DNA from: Bacteroidales bacterium
GTDB taxonomy: Bacteria > Bacteroidota > Bacteroidia > Bacteroidales > JAADJA01
Assembly (NCBI GenBank): GCA_029933495.1
Contig: JAOZOC010000006.1
Location: 1 to 24,103 of the forward strand
DNA length: 24,103 nt
Reading direction: 5' to 3'
Position numbers and translations under genes: made by a program. Shown one piece after another: positions 22,787-24,103 of this stretch. Under the pieces are notes generated by a model that did not search any database, was not told where the DNA came from, and saw only the letters and a list, made by a program, of their open reading frames with translations. The stretch's first letter is position 1. Each line of letters begins with the position of its first letter.

Positions 22787-23692
22787 ATGGCCAGAGCAAC
22801 ATTTAATGAATTATTAGAAGCAGGAGTTCATTTCGGACACCTGAAAAGAAAATGGAATCCTAATATGGCTCCCTACATTTTTATGGAGCGTAATGGAATC
22901 CACATCATCGACCTTTACAAAACAACAGCCAAGCTTGAAGAAGCTGCTGCCGCTGCAAAGCAAATTGCAAAATCGGGAAAGAAAATCCTTTTCGTGGCAA
23001 CCAAAAAGCAGGCAAAAGACATCGTTGCGAAGTATGTTAGCAAAGTAAATATGCCTTATGTGACTGAGCGTTGGCCTGGTGGCATGCTTACCAACTTTTC
23101 GACTATTCGTAAAGCTGTTCGAAAGATGACAACAATCGACAAGATGATGACAACAAAGACCTATCTGAACCTTTCTAAAAGAGAGCGTTTACAGGTTCAG
23201 CGTGAGCGTGCAAAACTTGAAAAGCAACTTGGTAGTATTTCTGATCTTAACAGATTGCCTTCTGCAATTTTTGTGGTTGACATTCTTAAAGAACATATTG
23301 CTGTTGCAGAAGCAAAAAAGCTTAATATTCCTACTTTTGCTATGGTTGATACCAATTCAGATCCAACTAAGGTTGACTTCCCGATTCCTTCGAACGATGA
23401 TGCTTCAAAGTCAATTGAGTTGATTGTAAGGGTTATGTCAGATGCTGTCGAAGAAGGATTGGTTGAGAGAAAACTCGAAAAAGATAAAAAACAGGAGCAT
23501 CGAGAAAAGAAAGCTCCCGCAGTTAAAGTTGCAATATCGGAAACTGAAAAGGGTAATGAGGTTAAGGTTGATGTAGAAGCCAAAGCTGCTCCTGAAACAG
23601 AAGCTCCGAAAGAAGAGGTTAAAGAAGAGGCCCTAAAGGCTAAGAAGATAGTAGCAAAAGCAACTAAGAAAACCGAAGAGGAGAGTAAATAA
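22787..23692 (+). CDS. rpsB: 30S ribosomal protein S2 with charged C-terminal extension
   Basis: The 301-residue protein contains the full S2 core: ELLEAGVHFGHLKRKWNPNM, IHIIDLYKTTAKL, VTERWPGGMLTNFSTI, and FAMVDTNSDPTKVDFPIPSN with DDASKSIELI. S2 binds late to the back of the small subunit and needs S1 partnership. After about residue 225 comes an extension of some 75 residues rich in Glu, Lys and Ala (KEEVKEEALKAKK), probably disordered; this makes it longer than the usual 230-270 residues. tsf follows after 34 bases, the conserved rpsB-tsf order. Confidence 0.97.
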   Translation: MARATFNELLEAGVHFGHLKRKWNPNMAPYIFMERNGIHIIDLYKTTAKLEEAAAAAKQIAKSGKKILFVATKKQAKDIVAKYVSKVNMPYVTERWPGGMLTNFSTIRKAVRKMTTIDKMMTTKTYLNLSKRERLQVQRERAKLEKQLGSISDLNRLPSAIFVVDILKEHIAVAEAKKLNIPTFAMVDTNSDPTKVDFPIPSNDDASKSIELIVRVMSDAVEEGLVERKLEKDKKQEHREKKAPAVKVAISETEKGNEVKVDVEAKAAPETEAPKEEVKEEALKAKKIVAKATKKTEEESK

Positions 23693-23726
23693 TTAATTTT
23701 AGTTTTAACGATAACGATTTATAGAG

Positions 23727-24103
23727 ATGGCAAATATAACAGCAGCCGAAGTAAATAAATTAAGAAAAGCTACCGGTGCCGGTATGATGGACTGTAAAAA
23801 AGCATTGGTTGAATCAGAAGGCGATTTTGATCAAGCAATTGATATCCTTCGTAAAAAAGGTCAGAAAGTCGCTAATAAAAGAGCTGACAGAGAAGCTAAT
23901 GAAGGAGCAGTTTTGGCTAAGACAACTGATGATAAACAGCATGCAGCAGTTATTCTGTTTAGTTGTGAAACTGACTTTGTTGCCAAAAACGACGAATTTA
24001 TAGCTTTTTCAACAAAACTTCTTGATATAGCAGTTGATAAAAAACCAAAAAATATCGAAGAGTTTAAAGCTATTGATATTGACGGAAGAACAGTTGCAGA
24101 GCA
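23727..24103 (+). CDS. tsf: Elongation factor Ts, N-terminal part (cut by window edge)
   Basis: The frame opens at ATG 23727 and stays open to the window end (125 full codons). The N-terminal UBA-like domain is clear (ITAAEVNKLRKATGAGMMDC, KKALVESEGDFDQAIDILRK), followed by the EF-Tu-contacting motif CETDFVAKND and the start of the core domain. EF-Ts recycles GDP-bound EF-Tu. A purine-rich ATAGAG just before the ATG and the 34-base gap after rpsB support this start. Confidence 0.97.
   Translation, partial: MANITAAEVNKLRKATGAGMMDCKKALVESEGDFDQAIDILRKKGQKVANKRADREANEGAVLAKTTDDKQHAAVILFSCETDFVAKNDEFIAFSTKLLDIAVDKKPKNIEEFKAIDIDGRTVAE

Noticed and set aside
23809..24003. 64-codon plus-strand frame near the right edge
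   Set aside because: Out of frame with elongation factor Ts, whose motifs read through the same bases from 23727.

Overview
The window comes from an AT-rich member of the Bacteroidota, probably a Bacteroidales/Marinilabiliales-like relative. Three things point there. The gene order is rplM-rpsI-rpsB-tsf. Two proteins carry type IX secretion (T9SS) type A C-terminal domains. At least four promoters match the Bacteroidota pattern TTG, 19-21 bases, TAnnTTTG. I see no tRNA, rRNA, insertion sequence or CRISPR array.

Layout. (1) 1-448, minus: the start of an SPFH/band-7 membrane protein cut by the window edge, with its own promoter and an 11-bp tandem repeat in the leader. (2) 648-5386, minus: a probable four-gene operon. 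In transcription order it holds a membrane-embedded AraC-type regulator, a membrane-anchored reductive-dehalogenase-like iron-sulfur protein, a secreted GH29 alpha-L-fucosidase and a small alpha/beta hydrolase. (3) 5680-12050, plus: a compact exosortase locus. Three secreted proteins with unrelated ectodomains (choice-of-anchor L, NIDO, beta-propeller plus DUF11) end in a VP(I/L)SN + hydrophobic helix + basic tail signal. They are followed by an exosortase with Cys104, Arg145 and His164 and a small membrane protein whose start overlaps the exosortase stop. Between the substrates lie two paralogous secreted proteins of about 165 residues with four Cys at identical positions. Substrates 2 and 3 share a conserved upstream element. 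(4) 12458-21427, plus: three large secreted proteins of the cohesin/dockerin type. They are an 1836-residue protein with ten Cys-rich repeats, dockerin-like and cohesin-like domains and a T9SS tail; a cohesin-Ig-T9SS protein; and a four-cohesin protein with a C-terminal module carrying paired dockerin-like calcium loops. (5) 21671-24103, plus: a housekeeping ribosomal operon with a clear promoter and a probable structured leader before rplM, truncated inside tsf.

The central theme is surface display. A dedicated exosortase pathway with its own small substrate set sits directly beside T9SS-exported cohesin/dockerin proteins, so two different envelope-sorting routes are encoded back to back. 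Substrate assignment, co-regulation and partner roles are inferred from motifs and position. Family assignments come from recognising motifs by eye, without database searches.
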